Source: an uncultured Bacteroidales bacterium (GTDB taxonomy: Bacteria; Bacteroidota; Bacteroidia; Bacteroidales; UBA932). From it: DNA of 19,346 bases. The position numbers and the translations under genes were made by a program. The notes beneath the pieces were generated by a model. The model was not told where the DNA came from, ran no database searches, and worked only from the letters and a program-made list of their open reading frames with translations. This document shows positions 9,501-17,846 of the stretch, piece by piece (the first letter of the stretch is position 1; each line of letters begins with the position of its first letter). The stretch lies in the NCBI GenBank assembly GCA_902488725.1, contig CABTXO010000003.1, positions 1 to 19,346 of the forward strand, read 5' to 3'.

Positions 9501-9638
9501 TTCCATGACAGTGGCCCCGATGACCGGACCGGCGGCATCGACTACAACGCCCTTGATCTGATACCCGCTCCGGGCGGATACGGTCGTGGCGGCGAGCCCG
9601 AAAAGCAGCGTCGCCACAGCGGTTATAATCCTTTTCAT
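6589..9638 (-). pseudogene. susC: SusC-family TonB-dependent transporter, single-base frameshift
   Basis: From the ATG at 9638 (signal peptide MKRIITAVATLLFGLAATTVSA) the frame carries a carboxypeptidase-regulatory-like domain (about 25-100, GVVVDAAGPVIGATV), the SusC linker VVVIGYGTVKKEDMTGSI, the TonB plug (DPLVVIDGVPI, YGSRASNGVIIITTKKG) and most of the barrel. It then runs into a stop at 7500 (TGLSGVFSVTG). The next frame picks up exactly there: IWGLFGDRLTGTIDLYRRDTDDLL and on to the barrel end RTYSFRVNFNF at 6589. One base is missing at about 7527-7530. Restoring it gives TGLxWGLFGDRLTG, the usual SusC text, and a protein of about 1016 residues. Both halves are otherwise intact, so a sequencing or assembly error or a very recent mutation is likelier than decay. 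An alternative upstream ATG is at 9665. SusC is the outer-membrane channel for the oligosaccharides captured by SusD. Confidence 0.9.
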
Positions 9639-9674
9639 TTGAAAATTGTTTGTTGGAATATTCATATATGCAGA

Positions 9675-11021
9675 TTAGATTGGATGCGAATCTTCACGGG
9701 ACTTTTCCTTCACGAAATAGACGCTGAAGGCGCCGCACACTAGCGCGATGCCTGCCAGGACGAGCATCATCGCCTGCGATCCGCCCACCAGCTTGAGCAG
9801 CAGCCCGCCGAGCAGGGCGGCGATGATCTGCGGCAGGCAGATGGTCCCGTTGAACAGGCCCAGGTACGTTCCCAGATGCTCACCCTTCAGCGAGTTCGTG
9901 ATGAGGGTGAAAGGCAGGGCCAGCATGGCGGCCCAGGCCGCTCCGATGAGGAAGTAGGAGCCGAAGAGGACGTAGCGGTCGTGCACGAAATAGACCGAGA
10001 TGAAACCGGCCGCACCGATCAGGAGGCTCACGACATAGGCGGTCTTGAGGGACTTGAAGCGCGGAATGACAATCGCCCAGAGGATGGAACCCACTGCCTG
10101 CACGGCAAAGAGGACGCCGACCCAGTTGCCGGCGGCCTGGTAGCCTGCGGAGACCACGTCGGTGGTGTGCCAGCAGTTGGCGGCCACGGCTCCGTTGGTG
10201 TAGGTCCACATGAACAGGAAGGCCGACCAGCAGAAGAACTGCACGAGCCCGACCGTCCAGAAAGTCCGCGGGGCACGGGCCAGCAGCTGGAGGAATCCGG
10301 ATTTCCCGCCCTCCTCGTCCGCGCGGAGATCCACCCCGTGGAAGTCGGCATATTCCTGCGGATTGAATTCCTTGACCTTCAAGAAGGTGTAGAGCACGCA
10401 GAGGATCAGGACGGCGGCCCCGCAGTAGAAGCTCCAGATGACGGAATCGGGGACCACGCCCTCGGGTGCCGTGTTCGCGATGCCGACCCAGGTGAAAAAA
10501 ATTGGAAAGAGGTAGCCCGCCAGGCTGCCCGCGTTGCACAGCAGCGACTGGATGGAATAGGCCTTCGCCTTCTGCCGTTCGCTTACCATGTCCCCCACCA
10601 TCATCTTGAACGGCTGCATCGCCACGTTGATGGAGGTGTCCAGGAATATGAGGGAGAACAGCCCGAACCACATCGCCGCATTCAATCCCAGGAAGAGACA
10701 GGCGGTGGTCAGTTTCAGGCTGCCGGCGTTCGGCAGGAGAATCATGACGAGCACGGCCACGAGGGCGCCGGCCAGCAGATAGGGCTTGCGACGCCCCAGG
10801 CGGCACCAGGTCCTGTCGGACCACTTGCCGATCAAGGGCTGGACGACCATGCCCATGAGCGGGGGCAGGACCCAGAAGAAACTCAGCTGATGCGGATCGG
10901 CTCCGAGCGTGGCAAAAATCCGGGAGATGCTGGCGCTTTGCAGCGCATAGGCGATCTGAACCCCGAAAAAGCCGAAGCTCAGGTTCCACAACTGCCGGAA
11001 GGAGAGGTCTTTTTTCTGCAT
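9675..11021 (-). CDS. MFS sugar transporter (SLC45/GPH-like, maltooligosaccharide type)
   Basis: 448 residues with about 12 hydrophobic segments. It begins FRQLWNLSFGFFGVQIAYALQSASISRIF and contains the MFS loop 2-3 signature GKWSDRTWCRLGRRKPYLL (about 65-83). It belongs to the group annotated as maltose/sucrose-type MFS symporters, which sit in many Bacteroidota sus-like loci. It would move maltose or malto-oligosaccharides across the inner membrane. It is the first gene of the minus-strand operon, 36 nt before SusC, and starts directly downstream of the LytTR-type repeats and a -7 box. The substrate is inferred from the neighbours only. No SusA/SusB glucosidase accompanies it, so the imported sugar must be cut by enzymes encoded elsewhere. 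Confidence 0.88.
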   Translation of the reverse strand: MQKKDLSFRQLWNLSFGFFGVQIAYALQSASISRIFATLGADPHQLSFFWVLPPLMGMVVQPLIGKWSDRTWCRLGRRKPYLLAGALVAVLVMILLPNAGSLKLTTACLFLGLNAAMWFGLFSLIFLDTSINVAMQPFKMMVGDMVSERQKAKAYSIQSLLCNAGSLAGYLFPIFFTWVGIANTAPEGVVPDSVIWSFYCGAAVLILCVLYTFLKVKEFNPQEYADFHGVDLRADEEGGKSGFLQLLARAPRTFWTVGLVQFFCWSAFLFMWTYTNGAVAANCWHTTDVVSAGYQAAGNWVGVLFAVQAVGSILWAIVIPRFKSLKTAYVVSLLIGAAGFISVYFVHDRYVLFGSYFLIGAAWAAMLALPFTLITNSLKGEHLGTYLGLFNGTICLPQIIAALLGGLLLKLVGGSQAMMLVLAGIALVCGAFSVYFVKEKSREDSHPI

Positions 11022-11063
11022 TTTTGTGTCGAAATGTTACTGTTTCAGTGCATTCAATCGTTT

Positions 11064-11071
11064 CAAAATTA
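11064..11071 (-). promoter_or_regulatory. -7 box of the MFS-sus operon
   Basis: Minus-strand TAATTTTG matches TAnnTTTG exactly and lies 42 nt before the MFS start. The -33 region is A/T-rich without a clear TTTG, which fits an activator-dependent promoter. The nearest LytTR half-site ends 33 bp upstream. Confidence 0.6.
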
Positions 11072-11104
11072 CGTGAATCGGTATAATAATTAAAATAATG
11101 AAGG

Positions 11105-11155
11105 ACGAACGGGCAGAAAAGCGGGACGAACTGTAGGAAAATCGGGACGGAATTT
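11105..11155 (-). promoter_or_regulatory. Tandem LytTR-type operator half-sites, 21-bp period
   Basis: On the minus strand ACAGTTCGT (11126-11134) fits the LytTR half-site pattern [TA][AC][CA]GTTN[AG][TG] at all nine positions, and CCCGTTCGT (11105-11113) fits eight. They are separated by 12 bp, two helical turns start to start, as in known LytTR operators. A weaker third unit AAATTCCGT (11147-11155) keeps the 21-bp step, and the CGTCC that follows each core is also repeated. The array lies between the divergent MFS and histidine kinase genes and just upstream of the MFS -7 box. The response regulator encoded next door is the obvious binder. Confidence 0.7.
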
Positions 11156-11169
11156 TTAATTTAGTCCCC

Positions 11170-12543
11170 ATGAAGAGGTTCTCCGACGCGCTGATCGTCC
11201 ATGGTTTCGCCCTTCTGCACGGAACGCTTGCCGTCCTGTGCAGGGTTTGGGGTGTCAGCGACGAACTCATCCTCACCCTGCTGACCATGGCGCTTTCCCT
11301 GGTACTCTGCCTGAAATACCGGAAAGGCGTGGAATTCACGGCCATTTCCATCATCCTCGTGAACGTGCTCGGCTACCTGCTGGGCAACGGGATTCTGCCG
11401 CTGGTGAACATGCTGGTCAGTCATCCCCTCTTCTCTCCGGCCATTTCGACCTTCCTGACGACCGAACTGATGGGTTGGGGGCTGGTGTATTTCATTCGGG
11501 TCTACACCGACCGCAACGGAGAACCCGTGAAATCGGCCGGCGAGACCCGCTGGCTGGTGGTCGCGATTGCGGCGGTGCTTTTCGCCCGCATCCTGATTTT
11601 CGTCATCTTCGGCTCGGATGCCTTTTCAGGGGGTTCCATCGGGGAGTCGATTTCGGCTTTCGGCCGGAACACCGTCCTGATGTTCTCGATGATCGGGCTG
11701 TCGATCCTCTTCCTCGCCTACTACCGGAAGAACAGCCACACCTTGACCACGACGGACAAATTCCTGTTCACGATTCTGTTCATCGTGGTGGTGTCGATGC
11801 TCGCGGCCTTCGTCGTGGCCATCGGCATTCCCTTCCACCTGCCCCTGCGGCTCACGCCGGACCGTCTGGTCGAACTCTTCCTGGTCGCCCTGATCTTCGA
11901 GATGATGATTTATTCCGTCACCTACATGATCGACTATGCCGTGTCCGCACGCCGCAACGCCGAAGTGGAACGGGACCGGGCGAACCTCGCCAAGTTCCAG
12001 TACCTCAACCTCAAGCAGCAGGTCAATCCACACTTCCTCTTCAATTCGCTGAATATTCTGGATGCCCTCGTGCTGGACGGGAAGGACGGAGAGGCCAGCA
12101 CCTATATTCATAAACTCGCCGGCATCTACCGGTACATGCTCAAAACCGAAAAGGAACCGGTGGTGACCCTCCGGGACGAACTGACCTATGTGGGGATGTA
12201 CACCGACCTGCTGAAGGTCCGTTTCCAGTCGGGATTCCAGGTCACGGTGGATGTCCCCGAAACGGACTTGTCCCGCCATGTGGTCCCCTGCTCGGTCCAG
12301 CTGCTGATTGAAAACGCGACGAAGCACAATGCGGTGACGCTGGAGAAGCCCCTGTCCATCCGCATCCAGTCCGACGGGGAATCCCTGACGGTCACCAACA
12401 ACCTCATTCCAAGGGTCACAAAGCCTGCTTCCAGCGGGCTCGGCCTGAAATACATCCGCCAGCAGTATCTGGATCGGGGCGGCCGGACGATCGATGTCCG
12501 GGAAACCGATTCGGAGTACCTGGTTCAACTGCCCCTGCTCTGA
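11170..12543 (+). CDS. LytS/YehU-type sensor histidine kinase
   Basis: 457 residues. The N-terminal half holds about six hydrophobic segments (roughly residues 8-250) without a recognised ligand domain. After a short coiled linker (SARRNAEVERDRANLAKFQYLNL) comes the His_kinase domain of the LytS family: QQVNPHFLFNSLN with phospho-acceptor His288, the N-box LLIENATKHNAV (Asn382), and the G-box SSGLGLKYI (about 421-429). It should autophosphorylate and pass phosphate to the LytTR regulator that starts 1 nt after its stop. The signal is unknown. Its place opposite a sus operon suggests that it reports carbohydrate or envelope state. The start is the ATG at 11170, right after an A/T-rich stretch containing TAATTTAG, a near -7 match that would give a very short leader. 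Confidence 0.92.
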   Translation: MKRFSDALIVHGFALLHGTLAVLCRVWGVSDELILTLLTMALSLVLCLKYRKGVEFTAISIILVNVLGYLLGNGILPLVNMLVSHPLFSPAISTFLTTELMGWGLVYFIRVYTDRNGEPVKSAGETRWLVVAIAAVLFARILIFVIFGSDAFSGGSIGESISAFGRNTVLMFSMIGLSILFLAYYRKNSHTLTTTDKFLFTILFIVVVSMLAAFVVAIGIPFHLPLRLTPDRLVELFLVALIFEMMIYSVTYMIDYAVSARRNAEVERDRANLAKFQYLNLKQQVNPHFLFNSLNILDALVLDGKDGEASTYIHKLAGIYRYMLKTEKEPVVTLRDELTYVGMYTDLLKVRFQSGFQVTVDVPETDLSRHVVPCSVQLLIENATKHNAVTLEKPLSIRIQSDGESLTVTNNLIPRVTKPASSGLGLKYIRQQYLDRGGRTIDVRETDSEYLVQLPLL

Positions 12544-12544
12544 T

Positions 12545-13318
12545 ATGAAAGTGTTGATCATCGAAGACGAACTGATGGCCCGCGACAGCCTGAAAAAGAT
12601 GCTGGCGACCCATTTCCCGGACCTCGAAGTGGTCGGGGAATGCGGCTCCGTGAAAGAGTCCGTCGCCTGGCTCTCAGACCCCGCCCACCAGGCAGACGCG
12701 ATATTCATGGACGTGGAGTTGTCCGACGGGGAATGCTTCGAAATCTTCCGGCGGGTACCGGTCCATGCGCATGTGGTGATGACAACGGCCTACGACGGTT
12801 ATGCGATCAAGGCCTTCGAAGCAGGTTCGGTCGATTATCTGCTGAAACCCATCGACCCGATGGACCTGAACCGGGCGGTGGAACGCTGCCGGAAGAGCAG
12901 CCGGGAACTGGATGTGGATGCCCTGCTGGGGGCCTTGTCGCACAATCCGTCCGGGCCGGTGTTCAAAGAACGCTTCCTGGTGCATTTCAACGACCGGATC
13001 GTGCCGGTGAAGACGGCGGACGCGGCACTCTTCTTCTCCGAAGACAAGGCGAACCACGTGGTCACCCGGGACGGCACCGCCTACATCGTGGACGCCTCCC
13101 TGGACACCATCCTCGCGGAGCTGGACCCCGAGCGCTTCTTCAAGATTTCCCGGAGCTGCATCGTCGCCAAGGATGCGGTGGACAGCATCACCAAACTGCT
13201 GGGAGGCAGGCTGCGCATCTCCCCTGCCCTCAAGCTGTCCCGAAACATTCAGCCCTCCCCCGACCTGACGGTCAGCCGTTCCCGTGCGGACGAGTTCCTG
13301 GAATGGCTGGTGCGGTAG
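12545..13318 (+). CDS. LytTR-family response regulator
   Basis: 257 residues. The start is the ATG at 12545, where the receiver begins with MKVLIIEDE; in-frame sequence upstream is kinase coding DNA. Receiver domain 1-115: acidic pocket Glu7/Asp8, phospho-acceptor Asp56 in FMDVELSDG, Thr80/81, and Lys101 in YLLKP. Residues about 140-255 form the LytTR DNA-binding domain ([47 protein letters not shown]). LytTR proteins bind pairs of 9-bp direct half-sites about 21 bp apart, and such sites lie in the region upstream of its kinase partner, pointing at the MFS-sus operon. Its last 47 bases overlap the 3' end of the convergent RNA methyltransferase gene. Confidence 0.94.
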   Translation: MKVLIIEDELMARDSLKKMLATHFPDLEVVGECGSVKESVAWLSDPAHQADAIFMDVELSDGECFEIFRRVPVHAHVVMTTAYDGYAIKAFEAGSVDYLLKPIDPMDLNRAVERCRKSSRELDVDALLGALSHNPSGPVFKERFLVHFNDRIVPVKTADAALFFSEDKANHVVTRDGTAYIVDASLDTILAELDPERFFKISRSCIVAKDAVDSITKLLGGRLRISPALKLSRNIQPSPDLTVSRSRADEFLEWLVR

Positions 13319-13859
13319 ACCGGAACTGCCAGAGCACGACGCCGACGCTCACGGAGACGTTCAGAGAATGTTTGGTCCCGAACTGAGGTATCTCCAGCGA
13401 GAAATCCGAAGCGTCCACCACTTCCTGGGCCACTCCGTCCACTTCGTTGCCGAAGATCAAGGCATATTTTCTCCCCGTCCCGTCCGCAGGGTTCCACGGC
13501 TCCGGCCGGAATTTTTCCAGCGACACGGCCCGGACGGTCTGTTCCACGCTCACGATGGTGAACCCCTGGGCGCGCAGGGCTTGGACGGCCTCCAAGGTGC
13601 TTTCAGCATATTCCCAGGCGACACTTTCCTCGGCGCCGAGGGCGGTCTTGCGGATTTCGGCGGACGGAGGCACGGCGCAGATGCCGCAGAGGAAGACCCG
13701 GTCCACCTGGAAGGCATCGCAGGTCCGGAAGGCGGAGCCGACGTTGTAGGCGCTGCGCACGTTGTCGAGTACGACGGCGATGCCGGATTCGGGAAGCACG
13801 CGGTATTCCTCTGCGGTTACCCGGCCCAGTTCGAGGTTCAATAATTTGCGGTCTTTCAT
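13272..13859 (-). CDS. TrmH/SpoU-family RNA 2'-O-methyltransferase
   Basis: 195 residues from the ATG at 13859 ([19 protein letters not shown]). An upstream ATG at 13871 is less likely because it lies only 8 nt downstream of the -7 box. The three SPOUT motifs are visible: [18 protein letters not shown] (motif 1), [12 protein letters not shown] (motif 2) and [21 protein letters not shown] (motif 3, the knot that holds S-adenosylmethionine). It should methylate a ribose in tRNA or rRNA; the target cannot be read from the sequence. There is no separate N-terminal substrate-binding domain, as in short TrmH-like proteins. The C-terminal tail of about 16 residues is encoded antisense to the end of the LytTR gene. 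Confidence 0.9.
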   Translation of the reverse strand: MKDRKLLNLELGRVTAEEYRVLPESGIAVVLDNVRSAYNVGSAFRTCDAFQVDRVFLCGICAVPPSAEIRKTALGAEESVAWEYAESTLEAVQALRAQGFTIVSVEQTVRAVSLEKFRPEPWNPADGTGRKYALIFGNEVDGVAQEVVDASDFSLEIPQFGTKHSLNVSVSVGVVLWQFRSTAPAIPGTRPHGNG

Positions 13860-13879
13860 CGCTTTTCGCATTTCTGCGT

Positions 13880-13887
13880 CAAATTTA
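13880..13887 (-). promoter_or_regulatory. -7 box for the RNA methyltransferase gene
   Basis: Minus-strand TAAATTTG is an exact TAnnTTTG match, 20 nt before the ATG at 13859. The resulting leader would be very short. It is back to back with the glyA promoter. Confidence 0.55.
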
Positions 13888-13908
13888 GCAAAAATGGTTT
13901 TTTAATCT

Positions 13909-13916
13909 TATATTTG
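13909..13916 (+). promoter_or_regulatory. -7 box for glyA
   Basis: TATATTTG is an exact TAnnTTTG match 45 nt before the glyA ATG. An imperfect -33-like TTTAGC lies at 13884-13889, about 19 bp upstream, the usual spacing in this phylum. Confidence 0.6.
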
Positions 13917-13961
13917 AGGACCGAATCGGCCGATTACCGGAAACCCATAAATATTAACGAT

Positions 13962-15290
13962 ATGAAACAAGATCTTCAGATTTTTGATCTGATTAAGAAA
14001 GAAAAAGAACGCCAGTCTTCCGGACTGGAATTGATTGCCTCGGAAAACTATGTCTCCGACCAGGTGCTGGAAGCCATGGGTTCCATCTGCACCAACAAGT
14101 ATGCGGAAGGATACCCGGGCAAGCGGTACTACGGCGGCTGCGAAGTGGTGGACCAGATCGAGCAGCTGGCCATCGACCGTCTCTGCAAATTGTACGATGC
14201 CGAATATGCCAACGTGCAGCCGCACTCCGGCGCCCAGGCCAACCTGGCCGTCGAGATGGCCTGCCTGAAGCCCGGCGACACCTTCATGGGACTCGACCTT
14301 TCCCAGGGCGGTCACCTGACCCACGGCTCCCCCGTGAATGCGTCCGGCATCCTCTACAACGCCGTCGCCTACGGACTGAACCCCGAAACCGGCACCATCG
14401 ACTACGACAAGATGGAGCAGACCGCGCTGGAATGCAAGCCGAAGCTGATCATCGGAGGCGCTTCCGCCTATTCCCGCGAATGGGACTACGAGCGCATGCG
14501 CGCCATCGCGGACAAGGTCGGCGCCATCCTCTTGATCGACATGGCCCACACGGCGGGTCTCATCGCCGCCCGGCTGCTGAAGAACCCGGTGAAATATGCC
14601 CACATCGTCACGTCCACGACCCACAAGACCCTGCGCGGACCGCGCGGCGGCATCATCCTGATGGGCAAGGATTTCGACAACCCCTGGGGTCTCAAGACGC
14701 CGAAGGGCGAAATCAAGAAGATGAGCGCGATCCTCAACTCCAGCGTGTTCCCCGGCGTGCAGGGCGGCCCCCTCGAGCATGTGATCGCATCCAAGGCCGT
14801 GGCCTTCTACGAGGCCTCCCAGCCTGAATTCGTCGCCTACCAGAAGCAGGTGATGGCCAACGCACGGGCCATGGCGAAGGAATTCGTCGCAAGGGGCTAC
14901 AAGGTCGTTTCCGGCGGTACCGACAATCACCTGATGCTGATCGACCTCCGCACCAAATTCCCCGAAGTGACCGGCAGAATGGCGGAGAAGGAACTAGAGA
15001 ATGCGGCCATCACGGTCAACAAGAACATGGTTCCGTTCGACAGCCGTTCCCCGTTCAAAACCTCCGGTCTGCGGGTCGGCACGCCGGCCGTCACCTCCCG
15101 CGGCTTCGTGGAGAAGGACATGGTGGACATGGTCGAACTGATCGACACGGTGCTTTCTGCCGTCGCCACCCACGCCGACTACGTGAACGGGGTGTCCGAA
15201 GAGGGCAAGGAAGCCTACCAGGCCGTCCTGGAGGACGTCCGCAAGAAGGTCCACAACATGACCGCCGGCCGTCCCCTCAACAAGTACTAG
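13962..15290 (+). CDS. glyA: Serine hydroxymethyltransferase
   Basis: 442 residues starting at [18 protein letters not shown], downstream of the -7 box. It is a PLP enzyme that converts serine and tetrahydrofolate to glycine and 5,10-methylene-tetrahydrofolate in the cytoplasm. Family text is complete: [14 protein letters not shown] (19-32), [16 protein letters not shown] (45-59), [21 protein letters not shown] (193-203), and [14 protein letters not shown] with the PLP lysine Lys222. The C-terminal [15 protein letters not shown] is also present. It is a single gene with its own promoter; the next gene, tpiA, faces it across a 379-base structured gap. Confidence 0.98.
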   Translation: MKQDLQIFDLIKKEKERQSSGLELIASENYVSDQVLEAMGSICTNKYAEGYPGKRYYGGCEVVDQIEQLAIDRLCKLYDAEYANVQPHSGAQANLAVEMACLKPGDTFMGLDLSQGGHLTHGSPVNASGILYNAVAYGLNPETGTIDYDKMEQTALECKPKLIIGGASAYSREWDYERMRAIADKVGAILLIDMAHTAGLIAARLLKNPVKYAHIVTSTTHKTLRGPRGGIILMGKDFDNPWGLKTPKGEIKKMSAILNSSVFPGVQGGPLEHVIASKAVAFYEASQPEFVAYQKQVMANARAMAKEFVARGYKVVSGGTDNHLMLIDLRTKFPEVTGRMAEKELENAAITVNKNMVPFDSRSPFKTSGLRVGTPAVTSRGFVEKDMVDMVELIDTVLSAVATHADYVNGVSEEGKEAYQAVLEDVRKKVHNMTAGRPLNKY

Positions 15291-15669
15291 CTGATTTCCG
15301 ACTGCACAATGACAAGAAGGTGAATTCTAAGTTGAAACCGAAATTGACTGACGAATCTTTCACCTGAAGACGTACCTGCGCAGCAGTATGGCGCGATGCA
15401 TCTGCTGCCCTCGACGAAGAATATGCTTCCTGTGCCAGAACTGGCACAGGAAGCATATTCCGATCCGGCAGATGCTTCATACACCAAGCCCCGGACCAGT
15501 CGGGGCAGACAACTACTTTTGCAACTGATCCTTCAAGACCGCCGGACTTGTCCGGCCCCTCACGATTTGTGCAAGGCCCGCAGCCGCAGGCTTCGGGAAG
15601 ATGCCCCCGGGGGCAACGGGGGATATGAAAGCGACGGAGCCGCTGAAGTCGTTCCAAGCGGCGAAGCGC
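15291..15669. other. glyA-tpiA intergenic region rich in stem-loops
   Basis: No convincing gene lies in these 379 bases between convergent genes. It holds at least five inverted repeats besides the tpiA end hairpin: outer arms 15398-15405/15468-15475; a perfect 20-bp pair 15419-15438/15441-15460; GCCCCG/CGGGGC at 15488-15493/15501-15506; GCCGGA/TCCGGC at 15541-15546/15551-15556; 15577-15585/15589-15597 with one mismatch; and the self-complementary GCCCCCGGGGGC at 15603-15614. A lone TACTTTTG (-7-like, plus strand) is at 15514-15521. This could be 3'-end structure, an RNA gene or a dispersed repeat element. Confidence 0.6.
15398..15475. repeat. Nested inverted repeat with a perfect 20-bp stem
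   Basis: The inner arms 15419-15438 (GAATATGCTTCCTGTGCCAG) and 15441-15460 are exact reverse complements separated by only AA. The outer arms GCATCTGC (15398-15405) and GCAGATGC (15468-15475) also pair, leaving an internal loop of 13 and 7 nt. No T-run flanks either side, so it does not look like an ordinary intrinsic terminator. Confidence 0.9.
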
Positions 15670-15677
15670 TTAGAACG
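15650..15677 (-). terminator. Stem-loop over the tpiA stop codon
   Basis: Arms CGTTCCAAGCG (15650-15660) and CGCTTAGAACG (15667-15677) form an 11-bp stem. The single unequal position is a G-U pair only in minus-strand RNA, so the structure belongs to the tpiA transcript. It includes the TAA stop (15670-15672) and the last codons. No T-tract follows, so it may protect the 3' end rather than terminate transcription by itself. Confidence 0.5.
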
Positions 15678-16425
15678 ACAGCGCGATTGCGATGAAGTCC
15701 TCCGCCTTGAGAGAGGCGCCGCCAATGAGGCCGCCGTCGATGTCGGGCTGGGCGAACAGTTCCTTCGCATTGGAAGGCTTGCAGCTGCCGCCGTAGAGGA
15801 TGGTCGTGTCTTCGGCAACCCGGGCGCCGAACTTGTCGGCAAGCACCTTCCGGATGCACGCATGGATCTCCTCGGCCTGCTCCGACGTGGCCGTCTTGCC
15901 GGTACCGATGGCCCAGACCGGCTCGTAGGCGACCACGATCTTGGCCATGTCCGCCGCCGTGAACTGGTAGAGCACATGCTGGATCTGCTCCGTCACCACT
16001 TCGAAATGCTTCCCGGCCTCCCGCTGCTCCAGGTTCTCCCCGACGCAGAGGATGACCCCGAGGCCTTCCGCCAAAGCGAGTTTGACCTTCTCGACCAGTT
16101 TCGCATCGGTCTCACCGTAGTACTGCCGACGCTCGGAATGACCGAGAATCGTCCACTTGCAGCCCACGGACGCCAGCATGTTCGCTGCAACTTCACCCGT
16201 GAACGCACCTTTCACGTGGTCGGCGCAGTTCTGGGCGGACAGTTCCACCTTGGAGCCCTTCAGGACCTCGGCGACAGTCGCGAGGTGGGTGAAAGGGGTC
16301 GCCACGATCAGCCCTACGTCATCAGATGTCCTTGCAGATTGAGCCTCGACGGCCTTCGCCAGTTCAACGCCTTCCTGGAGGGTCGTGTTCATCTTCCAGT
16401 TTCCGGCAACGATTTTCTTTCTCAT
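15670..16425 (-). CDS. tpiA: Triosephosphate isomerase
   Basis: 251 residues, normal length. It interconverts dihydroxyacetone phosphate and glyceraldehyde 3-phosphate in glycolysis and gluconeogenesis. Active-site residues are all present: Lys11 in GNWKMN, His96 in ILGHSERR and the catalytic base Glu168 in [11 protein letters not shown]. The phosphate-gripping loop follows, and [10 protein letters not shown] and [11 protein letters not shown] near the C-terminus complete the phosphate site. It is transcribed alone on the minus strand, divergent from tyrS, with a -7 box about 40 nt upstream. A stem-loop overlaps its stop codon. Confidence 0.98.
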   Translation of the reverse strand: MRKKIVAGNWKMNTTLQEGVELAKAVEAQSARTSDDVGLIVATPFTHLATVAEVLKGSKVELSAQNCADHVKGAFTGEVAANMLASVGCKWTILGHSERRQYYGETDAKLVEKVKLALAEGLGVILCVGENLEQREAGKHFEVVTEQIQHVLYQFTAADMAKIVVAYEPVWAIGTGKTATSEQAEEIHACIRKVLADKFGARVAEDTTILYGGSCKPSNAKELFAQPDIDGGLIGGASLKAEDFIAIALSF

Positions 16426-16465
16426 GTTTTCCGTTTGTTATGACTATAAATTCGTTTACAAACTG

Positions 16466-16473
16466 CAAATTTA
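16466..16473 (-). promoter_or_regulatory. -7 box for tpiA
   Basis: Minus-strand TAAATTTG, an exact TAnnTTTG match, 40 nt before the tpiA ATG in an A/T-rich divergent region. No clear -33 element is seen. Confidence 0.5.
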
Positions 16474-16485
16474 AGTAAAATTAAG

Positions 16486-16503
16486 TAAATTTGGTTAAAT
16501 TTG
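16486..16503 (+). promoter_or_regulatory. Two tandem -7 boxes for tyrS
   Basis: TAAATTTG occurs twice, at 16486-16493 and 16496-16503, 10 bp apart. Both match TAnnTTTG and lie 24-34 nt before the tyrS ATG at 16528. They may give two transcription starts. The placement argues against the in-frame ATG-like start at 16501. Confidence 0.5.
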
Positions 16504-16527
16504 CACGTGTACAACAAGAAAGATGCG

Positions 16528-17820
16528 ATGAAGAATTTCGTTGAAGAATTGAAGTGGAGAGGCATGATCCAGGACATCATGCCCGGAACGGAAGAGAAAC
16601 TCAAGGAAGGCCCGCAGGCAGCCTACGTGGGCATCGACCCCACGGCGGACTCCCTGCACATCGGACATCTGGTCAGCATCATGATCCTCAAGCACTTCCA
16701 GGAGTGCGGCAACAAGCCCTTCGCCCTCGTGGGAGGTGCGACCGGCATGATCGGCGACCCTTCCATGAAATCTGCCGAGCGGAACCTGCTGGATGCGGAG
16801 ACCCTGCAGCACAACATCGCCTGCATCAAGGCCCAGCTGGCCAAGATCCTGGACTTCGATTCCGACGCGCCCAACAAGGCGGAACTGGTGAACAACTACG
16901 ACTGGATGAAGGGATATTCCTTCCTGAATTTCATCCGCGACGTGGGCAAGCACATCACGGTCAACTACATGATGGCCAAGGACTCCGTCAAGAAGCGGCT
17001 CTCCTCCGAATCCCGCGAAGGCATGTCCTTCACGGAATTCAGCTACCAGCTCCTGCAGGGTTACGACTACCTCTGGCTCTACGAGCACAAGAACGTGCGC
17101 CTGCAGCTGGGCGGCAGCGACCAGTGGGGCAACATCACCACGGGCGTGGAACTGATCCGGCGGATGCTCGGCAAGACCGACGCATTCGCGATGACCACTC
17201 CCCTGATCAAGAAGGCGGACGGCACCAAATTCGGCAAGACCGAGAAGGGCAACATCTGGCTCGACCCCGAAAAGACGACCCCTTACGAATTCTACCAGTT
17301 CTGGCTGAATGTCAGCGACGAAGACGCCGAGCGGTACATCAAGATTTTCACCCTCCTCGACCAGCCGGCCATCGAGGCCGCCGTCGCGGAGCACCGGCAG
17401 GACCCGGGCCGCAGGGCCCTCCAGCAGTTGCTCGCCAAGGAAATCACCTGCCTCATCCACGGGGTGGAGGAATATGACAACGCGGTCGCGGCGTCTCGGA
17501 TGCTGTTCGGAAACTCGACTTCCGAAGCCCTCCGCAAACTGGACGAAAAGACCTTCCTGGCCGTTTTCGGGGGCGTCCCGACCTTCGATGTCCCGGCCGC
17601 AAAACTGCCCTGCGGCATCCAGGATTTCCTGGCTGTCGAGACGCAGGTCTTCCCTTCCAAGGGCGAATGCCGGAAGATGATTCTTGGAGGCGGCGTGAGC
17701 CTCGACAAAGACAAGGTGACCGACCCCGACTACCAGGTCTCCGAAAAGGACATCCTGGACGGGAAATACATCCTTGCCCAGCGCGGCAAGAAGAACTACT
17801 ACATCATCAACATCGTATAG
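16528..17820 (+). CDS. tyrS: Tyrosyl-tRNA synthetase
   Basis: 430 residues from the ATG at 16528 ([12 protein letters not shown]), the usual TyrS start; an in-frame start at 16501 falls inside the promoter boxes. It is a class I synthetase that charges tRNA-Tyr. The HIGH motif is LHIGH in [14 protein letters not shown]. The tyrosine site includes YQLLQGYD and GGSDQWGNI. The KMSKS-type loop is [14 protein letters not shown], with KFGKT in its place as in many bacterial TyrS. The C-terminal about 65 residues form an S4 RNA-binding domain ([19 protein letters not shown]). rbfA follows 26 nt later on the same strand. Confidence 0.98.
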   Translation: MKNFVEELKWRGMIQDIMPGTEEKLKEGPQAAYVGIDPTADSLHIGHLVSIMILKHFQECGNKPFALVGGATGMIGDPSMKSAERNLLDAETLQHNIACIKAQLAKILDFDSDAPNKAELVNNYDWMKGYSFLNFIRDVGKHITVNYMMAKDSVKKRLSSESREGMSFTEFSYQLLQGYDYLWLYEHKNVRLQLGGSDQWGNITTGVELIRRMLGKTDAFAMTTPLIKKADGTKFGKTEKGNIWLDPEKTTPYEFYQFWLNVSDEDAERYIKIFTLLDQPAIEAAVAEHRQDPGRRALQQLLAKEITCLIHGVEEYDNAVAASRMLFGNSTSEALRKLDEKTFLAVFGGVPTFDVPAAKLPCGIQDFLAVETQVFPSKGECRKMILGGGVSLDKDKVTDPDYQVSEKDILDGKYILAQRGKKNYYIINIV

Positions 17821-17846
17821 CACCACAAAACCAATATTCGGAAATC

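Noticed and set aside
12640..13386. Plus-strand open frame overlapping the LytTR gene
   Set aside because: The translation is Arg/Gly/Pro-rich low-information sequence, while the other frame gives a complete receiver plus LytTR protein.
15277..15657. Minus-strand open frame of 126 codons in the glyA-tpiA gap
   Set aside because: It runs straight through several perfect palindromes, has odd composition (many Cys, Arg, Ser), no start signal and no known motif; more likely non-coding.
15398..15677. Integron attC-like cassette sites
   Set aside because: Hairpins are present, but no properly placed RYYYAAC/GTTRRRY core pairs and no cassette gene or integrase were found.
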